Source of the DNA: an uncultured Bacteroidales bacterium
GTDB lineage: Bacteria; Bacteroidota; Bacteroidia; Bacteroidales; UBA932
Assembly: GCA_944326255.1 (NCBI GenBank)
Contig: CALVDG010000001.1
Location: 1 to 64,000 of the forward strand
Reading direction: 5' to 3'
Length of the DNA stretch: 64,000 nt
This document shows positions 34,157 through 44,154 of this stretch, in pieces. The notes under the pieces are model-generated. The model did no database searches, had not been told where the DNA came from, and worked only from the letters and a program-made list of their open reading frames with translations. Each line of letters starts with the position of its first letter. Within the stretch, counting starts at the first letter, position 1. Both the position numbers and the translations under genes were made by a program.

Positions 34157-36400
34157 ATGAATATAATCAAGAAGACCATCACAATGGGTGATGGAACGAT
34201 CGTTGAGATCGAGACCGGTAAGCTGGCCAAGCAGGCCGCCGGTTCTGTAGTCGTTAAGGTCGGCGGCATGATGCTGCTGGCCACAGTCACATGTGCCAAG
34301 GACGCGAAGGAGGACGTGGATTTCATGCCTCTGTCAGTGGAGTACAAGGAAAAATACGCCGCCGCAGGTCGTTATCCCGGTGGATTCCTCAAGAGAGAGG
34401 GACGTGCTTCGGATTCGGAGATTCTGGTGGCCCGTCTGGTGGACAGGGCTCTGCGTCCGTTGTTTCCCGATGATTTCCACGCTGAGGTATTTGTCAATGT
34501 GATTATGATATCGGCCGACAAGGTCAATATGCCTGACAGTTATGCGGGTCTTGCGGCTTCGGCAGCATTGGCGGTAAGCGATATCCCCTGGCACGGCCCT
34601 ATTTCCGAGGTGAGGGTTGCCCGTATCGACGGACAGTTTGTGATCAATCCCACGTTTGATGTTGTGGACAAGGCCGACATGGAACTCATAGTCGCCGCTA
34701 CCGAGGAGAATATCATGATGGTCGAGGGCGAGATGAAGGAGGTGAGCGAGAAGGAGATGCTCGATGCCATCAAGTTTGCTCACGAGGCCATCAAGGAGCA
34801 GTGCCGCGTGCAGAAGGAGATGATGGTGGAGACCGGGAAGGTGGAGAAGAAGGCTTACTGCCACGAGGAGAATGACGAGGATCTCCGCAAGGCCGTCCGC
34901 GACTACTGCTACGACAAATGCTACGCCATAGCCAAGAGCGGTCTTGCAAAGCATGAGCGTGAGGACGCTTTCGATGCTCTGAAAGAGGAGTTCATGGAGA
35001 CCATTCCCGAGGAAGAGAGAGAGGACAAGACCATGATGGTCAACAGATATTACGGTGCGGTGGAGAAAGAGGCCATGCGCCGTATGATTATAGACGAGGG
35101 TGTTCGTCTGGACGGCCGCAGCACTACTCAGATCCGCCCGATCTGGTGCGAGGTGGGCTATCTGCCCGGAGCGCACGGCTCGGCTATTTTCACCCGGGGC
35201 GAGACCCAATCCCTGTCGACTGTCACCCTCGGAACCAAAATGGACATGAAAGAGCTGGATGAGGTGCTGGTACAGGGTACGCAGCAGTTTGTCCTCCACT
35301 ATAACTTCCCTCCCTATGCTACGGGAGAGGCCAAGCCCCAGAGAGGCGTAGGCCGCCGCGAGATCGGTCACGGCAATCTGGCATGGAGGGCTTTGAAACC
35401 GGTAGTTCCCATCGGTGAGGAGAATCCCTACGCTGTCCGCGTGGTCTCCGATATCCTCGAGTCCAACGGCTCGTCTTCCATGGCTACTGTATGCGCCGGC
35501 ACCCTGGCCCTGATGGACTGCGGTGTGAAGATCAAGAAGCCCGTATCCGGTATCGCCATGGGTCTTATCTCCGATGAGAAGACCGGCAAGTTCGTGGTGC
35601 TCTCCGATATCCTCGGCGATGAGGACCATCTCGGAGACATGGACTTCAAGGTGACCGGAACCAGGGACGGTATTACAGCCACACAGATGGATATCAAGGT
35701 GGACGGACTTCCCTACGAGGTGCTTGAGCAGGCTTTGGCCCAGGCCAAGGAAGGCCGCGCCCACATCATGGGCGAGATGATGAAGACCATCTCCGAGCCC
35801 CGTGCCGATTACCGTCCCAACGTGCCCCGCATCGTTCAGATCATCATTCCCGGCGAGTTCATCGGTGCCGTTATCGGAACAGGCGGAAAGGTTATCCAGG
35901 ATATCCAGAAGACCACCGGTACCACTATCACCATCACTGAGGAGGGCGACAAGGGTATCGTGGACATCTTCGGCGAGAACAAGGACGCCATGGATGCCGC
36001 ACTTGCACGCATCAAGGCCATCACTACCGTGCCTGAGGTCGGCGAGACTTATCACGGTAAGGTGGTGTCGATTCTCGAATTCGGTGCATTCGTAGAGATA
36101 CTGCCCGGCAAGGAAGGCCTTCTGCATATCTCCGAGCTCGACTACAAGAAAGTGGACAAGGTTGAGGACGTGCTTCAGGTCGGCGACGAGGTGGATGTCA
36201 AGCTCCTCGAGATCGATGAGAAGACAGGCAAGATGAGACTGTCCCGCAGGGCTCTTCTGCCCGCTCCCGAGGGCTGGGTGGAGCACGAGCGCAAGCCCAG
36301 GCTCAACGGCAACGGAGGCGGACGCGGTGGACGCGACCGTGACCGAGGAGATCGCGGAAGAGGTCCCCGCCGTGACGGCGACAAAGGCCCCCGCCGCTAA
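34157..36400 (+). CDS. pnp: Polyribonucleotide nucleotidyltransferase (PNPase)
   Basis: A 747-residue trimeric 3'-to-5' exoribonuclease that degrades RNA with phosphate. Two RNase PH domains (about residues 1-220 and 315-545), a KH domain (about 555-615, [12 protein letters not shown]) and an S1 domain (about 625-700). The last 35 residues are a low-complexity tail of Arg, Gly and Asp ([20 protein letters not shown]), which resembles RNA-binding RGG tails and is longer and more basic than usual for PNPase. It follows rpsO after a terminator and is closed by its own terminator at 36433. Confidence 0.97.
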   Translation: MNIIKKTITMGDGTIVEIETGKLAKQAAGSVVVKVGGMMLLATVTCAKDAKEDVDFMPLSVEYKEKYAAAGRYPGGFLKREGRASDSEILVARLVDRALRPLFPDDFHAEVFVNVIMISADKVNMPDSYAGLAASAALAVSDIPWHGPISEVRVARIDGQFVINPTFDVVDKADMELIVAATEENIMMVEGEMKEVSEKEMLDAIKFAHEAIKEQCRVQKEMMVETGKVEKKAYCHEENDEDLRKAVRDYCYDKCYAIAKSGLAKHEREDAFDALKEEFMETIPEEEREDKTMMVNRYYGAVEKEAMRRMIIDEGVRLDGRSTTQIRPIWCEVGYLPGAHGSAIFTRGETQSLSTVTLGTKMDMKELDEVLVQGTQQFVLHYNFPPYATGEAKPQRGVGRREIGHGNLAWRALKPVVPIGEENPYAVRVVSDILESNGSSSMATVCAGTLALMDCGVKIKKPVSGIAMGLISDEKTGKFVVLSDILGDEDHLGDMDFKVTGTRDGITATQMDIKVDGLPYEVLEQALAQAKEGRAHIMGEMMKTISEPRADYRPNVPRIVQIIIPGEFIGAVIGTGGKVIQDIQKTTGTTITITEEGDKGIVDIFGENKDAMDAALARIKAITTVPEVGETYHGKVVSILEFGAFVEILPGKEGLLHISELDYKKVDKVEDVLQVGDEVDVKLLEIDEKTGKMRLSRRALLPAPEGWVEHERKPRLNGNGGGRGGRDRDRGDRGRGPRRDGDKGPRR

Positions 36401-36432
36401 CTGAGGAAAAGCCAACTCATTACATAGAACGG

Positions 36433-36465
36433 AGCTGATTCACGATTTAGTGAGTCAGCTTTTTC
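36433..36465 (+). terminator. Terminator of pnp
   Basis: AGCTGATTCAC (36433-36443) pairs with GTGAGTCAGCT (36450-36460) except for one mismatch, followed by five T. Loop about six bases. Confidence 0.75.
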
Positions 36466-36511
36466 ATTTATGAGGGTCTGGGAGGGGGTGGTGAAAGCGG
36501 AGCGGCACCTT

Positions 36512-37438
36512 TCAGGGGCGGTAGAGGCGGCCCTGAAAGGTGTTGCGGGCTTCAAGACGCTGTTCAAGGAGGCGGATGAGGTCTGTGTTGCGGATCAGGC
36601 CCCAGGGGGTGGAGTTGACAAAGCGCGGAGGAACTTCGCCGGCGAACCGTTCGATGTAGAGGTCGGGCCTCAGGCGTTCCAGCAGGTCAGCGATGAAGTC
36701 CAGGTATTCGTCCAGGGTGAATGTGACGAAGTCCGACGGGCAGGAGGCGAACTCACGCTCCATAGCTGTGCCGCGTACTATCTGGAGCTGGTGGAATTTG
36801 ACCGAGTGCAGCGGCAGCTTATTAATAATAGGTGCATAGGCCAGCATGTCCTCTGTCAATTCTCCAGGCAGGCCGAAGATGAAGTGCGCTCCCTGGGTCA
36901 GTCCGCGCGAGGCGGTCATCTCAACGGCCCGGACAGCATCGGCAAAGGTGTGCCCCCGGTTGATGCGCCGCAAAGTGCGGTCATAGCAGGATTCGATGCC
37001 GTATTCGATGATGACGATGTGCCCACGGCCGGCCAGAGAGGCCAGGTAGTCCAGTTTCTCAGTGTCCACGCAGTCAGGCCGTGTGCCGATGACTATGCCG
37101 GCCACAAGCGGATGCGACAACGCTTCCTCGTAGACGGAGCGCAGTCTGTCCAGCGGAGCATAGGTGTTGGAGTAAGGCTGGAAGTAAGCGAGGAACTTCT
37201 CCGCTTTACGGTAACGGACCCGGTGGAACTTGATGCCCTCGTCTATCTGCTCGTGGATAGGTATGCCCGCAGTGCTGTATCCGGGATGGAAGGCTGCATT
37301 GTCACAGTAGGTGCAGCCGCCGGTGCCGGTCAGTCCGTCGCGGTTGGGGCATGTGAAGCCGGCATCCACCACGACTTTCTGCAGCCGTTCTCCGTAAGTC
37401 TTCTTGAAATAGCCGATGTAGGAGTTGTATCTGCTCAT
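36512..37438 (-). CDS. TIGR01212 family radical SAM protein (YhcC-like)
   Basis: A 308-residue radical SAM enzyme. The iron-sulfur motif is the widely spaced form seen in YhcC/Elp3 relatives, CPNRDGLTGTGGCTYC near residues 29-44, followed by GTRPDCVDTEKLDYLA and GLPGELTEDML. The chemical reaction of this family is unknown. It is transcribed from the minus strand with the YhcH gene 51 bases upstream. Confidence 0.9.
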   Translation of the reverse strand: MSRYNSYIGYFKKTYGERLQKVVVDAGFTCPNRDGLTGTGGCTYCDNAAFHPGYSTAGIPIHEQIDEGIKFHRVRYRKAEKFLAYFQPYSNTYAPLDRLRSVYEEALSHPLVAGIVIGTRPDCVDTEKLDYLASLAGRGHIVIIEYGIESCYDRTLRRINRGHTFADAVRAVEMTASRGLTQGAHFIFGLPGELTEDMLAYAPIINKLPLHSVKFHQLQIVRGTAMEREFASCPSDFVTFTLDEYLDFIADLLERLRPDLYIERFAGEVPPRFVNSTPWGLIRNTDLIRLLEQRLEARNTFQGRLYRP

Positions 37439-37489
37439 TGCCCGTCAGTCTGGAAAAAGCTGTCGATTGTGTGGCGAAGGCGGTCCGCG

Positions 37490-37930
37490 CTACAGGCGTA
37501 CTTTGAAGACGGCCTTGCGGACGGTGCCGCTGCCCAGAAGCGGTGCGTGGGAGTCCTGGGGAAAGCAGATGACGAAGTTGTCACCGGAATAGCTGATGTA
37601 GGCTTCGGGGCTTTCTTTCATAAGGGCGGTGTCGGAAGCCTCGTCGTAGCTGACTCCGACACCGAGGCATTCGGACCTGTCCCGGAATCCCATGATCTCA
37701 GTGCCTTCAAGGACGATGTGGATGTCTATGAACGAGTCATGTACTTCCAGCGGTGCGTCTTCCCGTGCTTCGGAAGTCGAGACGGTACACCAGATGTTGT
37801 CTTCCTCTATGACGTGCTTGCCGTCCTCGAGAGAGTGCAGGTCGTGACTTTTTATGAATTCGTATACCTTGCCGAATCTCTCGTGCAGGGTGATGTATCT
37901 TTCAAAGCTTTTGAGCGAGTCGAGTATCAT
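37490..37930 (-). CDS. YhcH/YjgK/YiaL family protein
   Basis: A 146-residue cupin-fold protein of the YhcH family (EbgC-like), often linked to sugar or sialic-acid metabolism. Features include DIHIVLEGTEIMG with a metal-binding histidine and FVICFPQDSHAPLLG near the C-terminus. The exact substrate is unknown. It lies 12 bases downstream of the DUF4105 gene and probably shares its transcript. Confidence 0.85.
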   Translation of the reverse strand: MILDSLKSFERYITLHERFGKVYEFIKSHDLHSLEDGKHVIEEDNIWCTVSTSEAREDAPLEVHDSFIDIHIVLEGTEIMGFRDRSECLGVGVSYDEASDTALMKESPEAYISYSGDNFVICFPQDSHAPLLGSGTVRKAVFKVRL

Positions 37931-37942
37931 ATGTCGTTAGTT

Positions 37943-39088
37943 TCAATATTTTCTGTAGATGGACCGGCGGCTTAGCGCGATAAGCGCCAGCAGCAGGATG
38001 ATGACGGTCACGGCGGGGTGGAAGGTCTGGGGAATAATCCAGGAGAATATCAGCCCGAGGACGGCGACTGCGGTGAGCAGGTCCACGCTCAGGTTCTTGG
38101 CGACTCCGTCCGGCAGTACTGCGGGGATGAGCAGCAGCGGATTCATCCAGATGAGGTTCCAGTTGTTCTCAGTCCAGATATGGTTGGTGGCCAGCCACAT
38201 GAGGGTAAGGATTATACCTCCTGTGCCGAGTATTGCGTAAAGTACGGTGGAGAAGATGTTTATGAATTTCCATTTGTGTCCGGTCTTTAGGAAAAATATC
38301 AGATAGAACAGCAGCAGCAGAGTGAATACCGTGAACGGGCTTGTGGCCTTGGACAGTATGGTCATGAATCTCCCCGGACCAGGTGCCGGCTCTACGAGGG
38401 TTGCACACTCTGTCATGAGCCGGGTGTCTTCCAGTGAGCCGTTGGTGTAGCTGGCCAGGTTCTCCGATAGTCTGTCAGGCAGGAACATGGCCTCCCGGGC
38501 GGTAATCTCCCGGTCCACCCTGGCTCCCAGCAGCAGGTCTATGCCGAACATCATCCAGCGCTTGTCTCCTACCAGGCGGGTCAGCTCGTCCCTATAGGTC
38601 TTCCCGGTGAGCGTGTCCCGGAATGAGAATTCTCCTCCGTCGAAGATGTCGCGGATACGGGTGGCGCAGTTGTCCTGCAGGAAGTCGTAGCGGTAGTAGC
38701 GGTTCTCTTCCCTGGCGTTGTCCATCAGGAACAGCCGCAGCCTGGTCTTCTGCTCCGGAGTGAGATTCATCGGCTGCTCGATGATGCCCCGTCCGGCCCT
38801 TTCGTAGGATTGCTTGAAGTTCTGGAAATAATTGATGGACAGGCAGTAGTTGAGGTCTCCCCGGAGAAATTTCAGGAGGAAATGCGGTTCCTCAAAACTG
38901 TAGGTTCCGTAGTTGAATACCAGGTCGCGTTCGGATGAGTGATCCTTGATGCGGATGGCAGAATGTCCGAATGCGGAGGCGGGGTCATTGCCCGGAGAGC
39001 AGGTCAGCAACGAGACTGAAAGGGAGTCCCTGGCCTGTGCGGAGGCTGCCAGCAGCACTGCCGTAAATATCAGTATAAGCCGTTTCAT
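37943..39088 (-). CDS. DUF4105 domain-containing membrane protein
   Basis: A 381-residue protein from the ATG at 39088 (an adjacent ATG at 39091 is also possible); upstream in-frame codons cover the promoter and are not used. A signal peptide (residues 1-18, AASAQA) is followed by a DUF4105 domain (about 20-235), with SFGHSAIRI and LQDNCATRIRDIF, reminiscent of a papain-like/NlpC fold with Cys and His. Four to five hydrophobic helices fill the C-terminus. The family is common in Bacteroidota and is thought to act in the envelope. Its promoter is divergent from the NlpC/P60 gene. Confidence 0.83.
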   Translation of the reverse strand: MKRLILIFTAVLLAASAQARDSLSVSLLTCSPGNDPASAFGHSAIRIKDHSSERDLVFNYGTYSFEEPHFLLKFLRGDLNYCLSINYFQNFKQSYERAGRGIIEQPMNLTPEQKTRLRLFLMDNAREENRYYRYDFLQDNCATRIRDIFDGGEFSFRDTLTGKTYRDELTRLVGDKRWMMFGIDLLLGARVDREITAREAMFLPDRLSENLASYTNGSLEDTRLMTECATLVEPAPGPGRFMTILSKATSPFTVFTLLLLFYLIFFLKTGHKWKFINIFSTVLYAILGTGGIILTLMWLATNHIWTENNWNLIWMNPLLLIPAVLPDGVAKNLSVDLLTAVAVLGLIFSWIIPQTFHPAVTVIILLLALIALSRRSIYRKY

Positions 39089-39100
39089 CATAATTAATTT

Positions 39101-39129
39101 CAAAAATATAAAAATCTCGTTTATATTTG
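39101..39129. promoter_or_regulatory. Divergent promoters between DUF4105 and NlpC/P60 genes
   Basis: On the minus strand TATTTTTG (39108-39101) is nine to twelve bases before the DUF4105 start. On the plus strand TATATTTG (39122-39129) is five bases before the NlpC/P60 ATG. The two -7 boxes sit 13 bases apart, so the polymerases would exclude each other. The plus-strand mRNA would be leaderless. Confidence 0.55.
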
Positions 39130-39134
39130 CAGGA

Positions 39135-40112
39135 ATGAATAAACTTTTGTGTACAATCATGCTTTTTGTCCTGTGCGCTGTGTCAAGTGCAGCGGCGGAA
39201 AAAAGCATGGCCTTGATCTCCGTATCCGTTACGGATATGAAATCGGCCCCTGACTATCAGTCCGAGACGATTTCACAGGCCCTTATGGGGACTCCTGTGG
39301 AGGTTACCGGAAAGGAGGGCTACTGGTATTCGATAGTTACTCCCGAAGGTTATGAAGGCTGGACGACCGAGCTCAATCTGGCTCTTGTCTCCGAGGAACG
39401 CTTTGAGCAATGGAAATCAACGGTCAGATTCATCGTTACGGATTATTTCGCGGTGGTCAGGGAAGCCCCGTATGACTCTGCCCAGGTTATCTCCGACTGC
39501 GTGATGGGCGATATCATGGAACTGGGAGAGCCGGGGATGTACGATACACCGTATGTGCCGGTAAAGCTGCCTGACGACAGGCTGGGCTATGTGCCGGCGG
39601 CGAGTGTCGAGATGCTGGAAATGTGGATGAGGTCGGTGGATAGTCCCTCCGGGGAGGATATCGTAAGGACGGCGAGGATGTTCCTGGGTTTCCCGTATCT
39701 CTGGGGCGGTCTGTCTCCGAAAGGGCTGGACTGCAGCGGACTTGTGAGGATGAGCTACTTCATGAACGGTCTGATACTGCTCAGGGATGCCCGTCAGCAG
39801 ATAGACACCGGCGTGACCTTGGACTACAGAGATATAAAAGCTAATCTCAGAGCCGGAGACCTGGTCTTTTTCGGAAGGCCTGCCGACGGACAGAAGCCCC
39901 GCAGCGTGACCCATGTGGGCATATATATGGAGGACGGCATGATGATACACTCGTCCCTGCGGGTGAGGATCAACAGTCTGTTTCCGGGCCGGGATGATTC
40001 CTATACGGGCAAACGGATAGTGGGGGCGGTGAGAATTCTCGGCAGCCAGGATACGGAGCCTGGGATAGTCTCCGTTTTACGCCATCCGTGGTATTTCAAT
40101 CAGAATCGATAA
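39135..40112 (+). CDS. NlpC/P60 family endopeptidase with SH3 domains
   Basis: A 325-residue exported cell-wall hydrolase; the real start is the ATG at 39135, after the promoter. Signal peptide residues 1-21 (VSSAAA). Two bacterial SH3 domains (about 25-90 and 95-165) bind peptidoglycan. The C-terminal NlpC/P60 domain (about 170-310) has the nucleophile in GLDCSGLVRMSYF and the histidine in VTHVGIYMEDG. It would cut between D-Glu and the diamino acid of the wall peptide. Similar two-SH3 proteins are common in Bacteroidales. Confidence 0.9.
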   Translation: MNKLLCTIMLFVLCAVSSAAAEKSMALISVSVTDMKSAPDYQSETISQALMGTPVEVTGKEGYWYSIVTPEGYEGWTTELNLALVSEERFEQWKSTVRFIVTDYFAVVREAPYDSAQVISDCVMGDIMELGEPGMYDTPYVPVKLPDDRLGYVPAASVEMLEMWMRSVDSPSGEDIVRTARMFLGFPYLWGGLSPKGLDCSGLVRMSYFMNGLILLRDARQQIDTGVTLDYRDIKANLRAGDLVFFGRPADGQKPRSVTHVGIYMEDGMMIHSSLRVRINSLFPGRDDSYTGKRIVGAVRILGSQDTEPGIVSVLRHPWYFNQNR

Positions 40113-40131
40113 CAAATAAAATATAAGCGCT

Positions 40132-40416
40132 ATGAATTTAAGAGTTATTAAGAAGGATGTCAATTATCTGATAGATGAATTTCTCTCAGACGCATTTATC
40201 AGCATGAGCTTTACAGACGACGAGGAAAAGTCGGAGAAGATAGTGGGTCTTGCCAATGACGCCCTGGATCTCCGCGACGAGACTCTTACAAAGATAAACC
40301 ATCCCGAAGGGGACAGGAGGACTTACTACCGCAATCTTACAGAGGGTCTTCTGAGCTCCCTGGATGTTATGTATGACAAGTTGAGCGAGGCTGTCTCCAA
40401 GAAGTCAGACAAATAA
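40132..40416 (+). CDS. Small conserved protein of unknown function
   Basis: A 94-residue acidic, helical protein without signal peptide. It has a hydrophobic-repeat N-terminal helix (VINVYLI-type start VIKKDVNYLIDEFLSDA) and ends in a lysine-rich tail. It resembles a family of about 95 residues often found beside guaB or envelope genes in Bacteroidales; I do not recognise a function. Twenty bases after the NlpC/P60 gene and 12 before guaB, so likely co-transcribed. Confidence 0.65.
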   Translation: MNLRVIKKDVNYLIDEFLSDAFISMSFTDDEEKSEKIVGLANDALDLRDETLTKINHPEGDRRTYYRNLTEGLLSSLDVMYDKLSEAVSKKSDK

Positions 40417-40428
40417 GGAGACAGGGAT

Positions 40429-41898
40429 ATGCAGATTTATACCAATTCGCCGATCATCGAGGGACTGACGTTCGATGACGTGCTCCTTATACCCGCACAC
40501 TCCGATGTCCTTCCGCGTGAAGTGGATGTTACCACTAAACTGACAAGGGAGATAACCCTGCACACGCCTATCGTATCCGCCGCCATGGATACGGTGACTG
40601 AGGCCGACCTGGCCATAGCCATTGCCCGTGAGGGAGGTATCGGAGTGATACACAAGAATATGCCCATCAATGTGCAGATGGAGCAGGTGCGCAAGGTCAA
40701 GAGGGCCGAGAACGGCATGATCTACGATCCCGTGACCATCCGCGACAACGCTACCGTGGGAGACGCTCTTAAGATAATGAGCGAGAACCATATCGGCGGC
40801 ATACCGGTAGTGGATGCCCAGGGAATGCTCTGCGGTATCGTCACCAACAGGGATCTCCGTTTCCAGGACAATCCCAAGACCCCCATCAGTGAAGTGATGA
40901 CCAAGGAGAACCTGATCACCACTACTGACGGCAGCAATCTTAAGGAGGCTACTGATCTTTTGAGAAGATACAAGATCGAGAAACTGCTTGTGGTGGACAA
41001 GAACGGCAAGCTGGCCGGCCTGATCACCTACAAGGACATCATGAAGATCAAGGACAATCCTATCGCCAGCAAGGACTCCAAGGGCCGTCTGCTCGTGGCG
41101 GCTGCCGTAGGCATCAACTCGGAGACGATAGACAAGGTGGAGATGCTGATGAGCGTGGAGCCGGACGCACTTGTGTTCGATACTGCTCACGGTCATTCGG
41201 AAGGTGTGCTGAGGGTGCTGAGGACTGTCCGTCAGAAATTCCCCGACCTGCAGATCATAGCCGGAAATATCGCTACCGGCGAGGCTGCCGCAGCGTTGAA
41301 AGAGTGCGGAGTGGATGCCGTCAAGGTAGGTATCGGCCCGGGCTCCATCTGTACGACCCGTATCATCGCCGGAGTGGGTGTGCCCCAGCTTTCGGCTGTC
41401 ATGATGGCCGCCGAGGCCCTCAAGGGTTCAGGCATTCCGATTATCGCCGACGGAGGTATCCGCTATTCGGGTGATATCGTCAAGGCTCTGGCCGCCGGTG
41501 CGGACACCATCATGGCCGGCTCGCTCTTCGCCGGAGTCGAGGAGTCGCCCGGAGAGACCATCATCCTCAACGGCCGTAAGTTCAAGTCCTACCGCGGTAT
41601 GGGCTCTCTCGAAGCCATGCAGCTCGGCTCCAAGGACCGTTATTTCCAGGATATGGAGGAGGACATCAAGAAGCTTGTACCGGAGGGTATCGTGGCTCAG
41701 GTTCCCTACAAGGGGACTCTGTCCGAGGTGGTGTACCAGCTCATAGGCGGTCTCCGCGCAGGTATGGGATATTGCGGAGCGCACAATCTTGAGGAGCTCA
41801 AGAAAGCCCGCTTCGTGCGCATCACGGCGGCGGGTATGGCCGAGAGCCATCCTCACGACGTGACCATCACACGCGAGGCTCCCAACTACAGCAGATAA
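40429..41898 (+). CDS. guaB: IMP dehydrogenase
   Basis: A 489-residue TIM-barrel enzyme that oxidises IMP to XMP, the first step to GMP. The barrel is interrupted by two CBS domains (about residues 95-210), which bind adenine or guanine nucleotides. The catalytic Cys308 lies in [10 protein letters not shown], and the flap has the [10 protein letters not shown] and Arg-Tyr region. Full length for the family. Fifteen bases before the envelope operon start. Confidence 0.96.
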   Translation: MQIYTNSPIIEGLTFDDVLLIPAHSDVLPREVDVTTKLTREITLHTPIVSAAMDTVTEADLAIAIAREGGIGVIHKNMPINVQMEQVRKVKRAENGMIYDPVTIRDNATVGDALKIMSENHIGGIPVVDAQGMLCGIVTNRDLRFQDNPKTPISEVMTKENLITTTDGSNLKEATDLLRRYKIEKLLVVDKNGKLAGLITYKDIMKIKDNPIASKDSKGRLLVAAAVGINSETIDKVEMLMSVEPDALVFDTAHGHSEGVLRVLRTVRQKFPDLQIIAGNIATGEAAAALKECGVDAVKVGIGPGSICTTRIIAGVGVPQLSAVMMAAEALKGSGIPIIADGGIRYSGDIVKALAAGADTIMAGSLFAGVEESPGETIILNGRKFKSYRGMGSLEAMQLGSKDRYFQDMEEDIKKLVPEGIVAQVPYKGTLSEVVYQLIGGLRAGMGYCGAHNLEELKKARFVRITAAGMAESHPHDVTITREAPNYSR

Positions 41899-41913
41899 GG
41901 ATTACTGGAAACG

Positions 41914-42762
41914 ATGAGAAAGGCTCTCCTTATCATAACGTTTCTTGCGGCAATATCGTCCTGCCGGCTCTATGACAGACTTTTCAAAGGGGATGTCGTT
42001 GCGAGGGCCGGCAGGGACGTTTTGTATGAGAGCGATGTGGAGGCCTTGAACATCACCGGCTTCTCTGCTGAGGACAGTGCCCGGATAGTGGAGCGTTACA
42101 TCATGTCCTGGGCCAAGAACAGGCTGTTGCTGGACATGGCCGAGAGCCAGCTTTCGAAAGCAGACAGGGATGTGGAGGCGCAGCTGGAGGAATACCGTCA
42201 GCAGCTTTTGGTCTACCGGTATGAACAGAAATATGTGGAACAGCGTCTGGATACGGTGGTCTCCGAGCAGGAGTATCTGGATTTCTATGAGGCCAATCCG
42301 GCCAGTTTCACGACTCATGTCCCGCTTATGAAAGGCCGGTACATCAAGATGAGCGACAATTCCCCCAATCTCAATCCGGTCAAGTCTCTTTACCGTTCCA
42401 GGATTGAGGAAGATATGGACAGACTGGAGCAATTGTGCTATACATCAGCTGAGAAATATTATTTTTTCGAAGACTGGGTGGGGCTTGATGCAGTCGTGGA
42501 AGGAACGGGCCTGGACGTGCAGGAACTGGCCAGAGTGTTGGAGAACAGATCTTACCTGGAGAAGGATTTTCTTGGCTATACTTACCTGATATCAGTGGAT
42601 GACTATGTCCCTGCGGGGAGTCTGGCCCCATATGAATACTGCAGGGAGAGGATAAGAAACCACATTCTCAACAGAAGAAAGCAGGCACTCGTGACCAGTT
42701 TGGAACGAAATCTGCTTAATGACGCTATAGTTTCCGAAAAGTTTGTTATTTATACCAGATAG
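41914..42762 (+). CDS. Parvulin/SurA-N-like lipoprotein
   Basis: A 282-residue protein with a lipobox ending at Cys17 (AISSC), so a lipoprotein. The helical N-terminal half (about residues 30-130) resembles the SurA-N chaperone domain, with a start like VVARAGRDVLYESDVEAL. No parvulin active-site motif (the GG-x-L-G and H-I-L patterns) was seen, unlike the next gene. It is therefore more likely a chaperone than a prolyl isomerase. It heads the OMP/LPS assembly group and precedes the SurA-like gene by three bases. Confidence 0.7.
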   Translation: MRKALLIITFLAAISSCRLYDRLFKGDVVARAGRDVLYESDVEALNITGFSAEDSARIVERYIMSWAKNRLLLDMAESQLSKADRDVEAQLEEYRQQLLVYRYEQKYVEQRLDTVVSEQEYLDFYEANPASFTTHVPLMKGRYIKMSDNSPNLNPVKSLYRSRIEEDMDRLEQLCYTSAEKYYFFEDWVGLDAVVEGTGLDVQELARVLENRSYLEKDFLGYTYLISVDDYVPAGSLAPYEYCRERIRNHILNRRKQALVTSLERNLLNDAIVSEKFVIYTR

Positions 42763-42765
42763 TAT

Positions 42766-44154
42766 ATGAAGATAAAGGAGATATTGACAGCGGCCCTGTT
42801 GTCGGCGGCAGTCCTGATGATGCCGGGGCTGGAGGTGTCGGCCCAGAAATATGAAGGGGGACTTATTGACAAGACGGTCGCATTGGTCGGCAACAGTGTC
42901 ATTCTGCTTTCCGATGTGGAGTCGGATGCCATATATATGCAGAGTATGGGATATGTCTCAGACCGTAACGTCCGCTGTGAGGCACTTGAGAACATCATGG
43001 TGACGAAAATCTTCTACACTCAGGCGGTGCTGGACAGCCTGGCCGTCAATCCGGATATGGTGGACGCAATGCTCAGTCAGCAGGTGGACGGTATCCTGTC
43101 GCGTTTCGGAGGAGAGAAGGCGGTTGAAGCGTATTTTAAGAAGCCTATGCATGAGCTGAGGGAAGGATGGCGGAACAGGATCATGGAGGAGAGTCTGGCA
43201 AATGAGATGAGGCGGACTATCGCAGGCAAGGTTCCGGAAGTTACTCCCAAGGAGGTGGAGCGTTTCTACAAGCGTACGTCAAAGGACAGCCTGCCTGTCA
43301 TACCGGACCAGTATAAGATCAGTGAGATTACGATATATCCCAATGTGGAGCGGGCTGAGCTGGCGGCGCGGGAGAGACTGCTGGAGTTCCGCCAGAGAGT
43401 TATGGACGGGGAGAAATTCTCCCTGCTGGCTACGCTTTATTCCGAGGATTCCGAAAGCGCCATGCGTGGCGGAGAGCTGGGTATGTCATCCAAGTCCTTA
43501 TTCTGGCCCGAGTTCAGTGATGCGGCTATGTCCTTGAAGCCGGGGCAGGTCTCTCCGATAGTCAAGACCCCTAACGGATACCACCTCATCCAGCTGATAG
43601 CCAGGGATGGAGATATGTTCAACGCCAGACATATCCTTCTGAAACCGAGATATACGGCGGAGGACAGGGATTCGGCTTTTATCCGTCTGGACTCCATACG
43701 CAATGCGGTCCTGGCGGACAGTATAACTTTTGAACAGGCTGCCAAGAAATTCTCCCAGGATCCGCTTACCCGGACCAACGGCGGGCTTGTCCCGGATGTG
43801 GAGACCGGAGCACCGTTCATAGATATTGACAAGCTGAAGCCGGAGGAATACAATGTCCTTAAGAATATGAAGCCCGGGGAAATATCCCGTCCGATCGAGT
43901 CTACGGACAATGAGAGCAGGGCGGGAATGACTGCGGGCAATACGGCGTATAAGATAATTCGTCTGGACGAGATCAGGGAGGCTCATACTCCTACTTTCAA
44001 TCAGGATTTTGATATCCTGCTGAATATGGCCACCAACCAGAAGGCCGAAGAAGCTGTAGAGGCGTTTATCAACGATAAGATACAGACGATATATATCGTA
44101 ATAGATCCTCTTTTCCAGAAATGTGTATTTCAACGTGACGGATGGGTGAAATGA
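42766..44154 (+). CDS. SurA-like peptidyl-prolyl cis-trans isomerase
   Basis: A 462-residue periplasmic chaperone-isomerase. Signal peptide of about 27 residues (ending VSAQ), a SurA-N region (about 30-160) with DKTVALVGNSVILLSDVES, then two parvulin-type domains: the first contains GGELGMSSKSLFWPEF (about 225-260), the second ARHILLKP followed by NGGLVPDVETGAPF. It would help fold outer-membrane barrels, as SurA does in E. coli. The stop overlaps the next gene by four bases. Confidence 0.9.
   Translation: MKIKEILTAALLSAAVLMMPGLEVSAQKYEGGLIDKTVALVGNSVILLSDVESDAIYMQSMGYVSDRNVRCEALENIMVTKIFYTQAVLDSLAVNPDMVDAMLSQQVDGILSRFGGEKAVEAYFKKPMHELREGWRNRIMEESLANEMRRTIAGKVPEVTPKEVERFYKRTSKDSLPVIPDQYKISEITIYPNVERAELAARERLLEFRQRVMDGEKFSLLATLYSEDSESAMRGGELGMSSKSLFWPEFSDAAMSLKPGQVSPIVKTPNGYHLIQLIARDGDMFNARHILLKPRYTAEDRDSAFIRLDSIRNAVLADSITFEQAAKKFSQDPLTRTNGGLVPDVETGAPFIDIDKLKPEEYNVLKNMKPGEISRPIESTDNESRAGMTAGNTAYKIIRLDEIREAHTPTFNQDFDILLNMATNQKAEEAVEAFINDKIQTIYIVIDPLFQKCVFQRDGWVK

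Noticed and set aside
34334-36415. A very long open frame antisense to pnp (about 690 codons)
   Set aside because: It mirrors the codon bias of pnp on the other strand, gives a His/Leu-rich protein without domains, and has no ribosome site or promoter. Same for long antisense frames over thiC (29800-31794) and over the radical SAM and YhcH genes (36470-37975).
38946-39134. Extended start of the NlpC/P60 gene
   Set aside because: The extra 63 codons run antisense through the DUF4105 signal peptide and both promoters; the signal peptide begins at 39135.
41914-42762. A second complete SurA-like prolyl isomerase
   Set aside because: The N-terminal region resembles SurA, but no parvulin active-site motif could be found.
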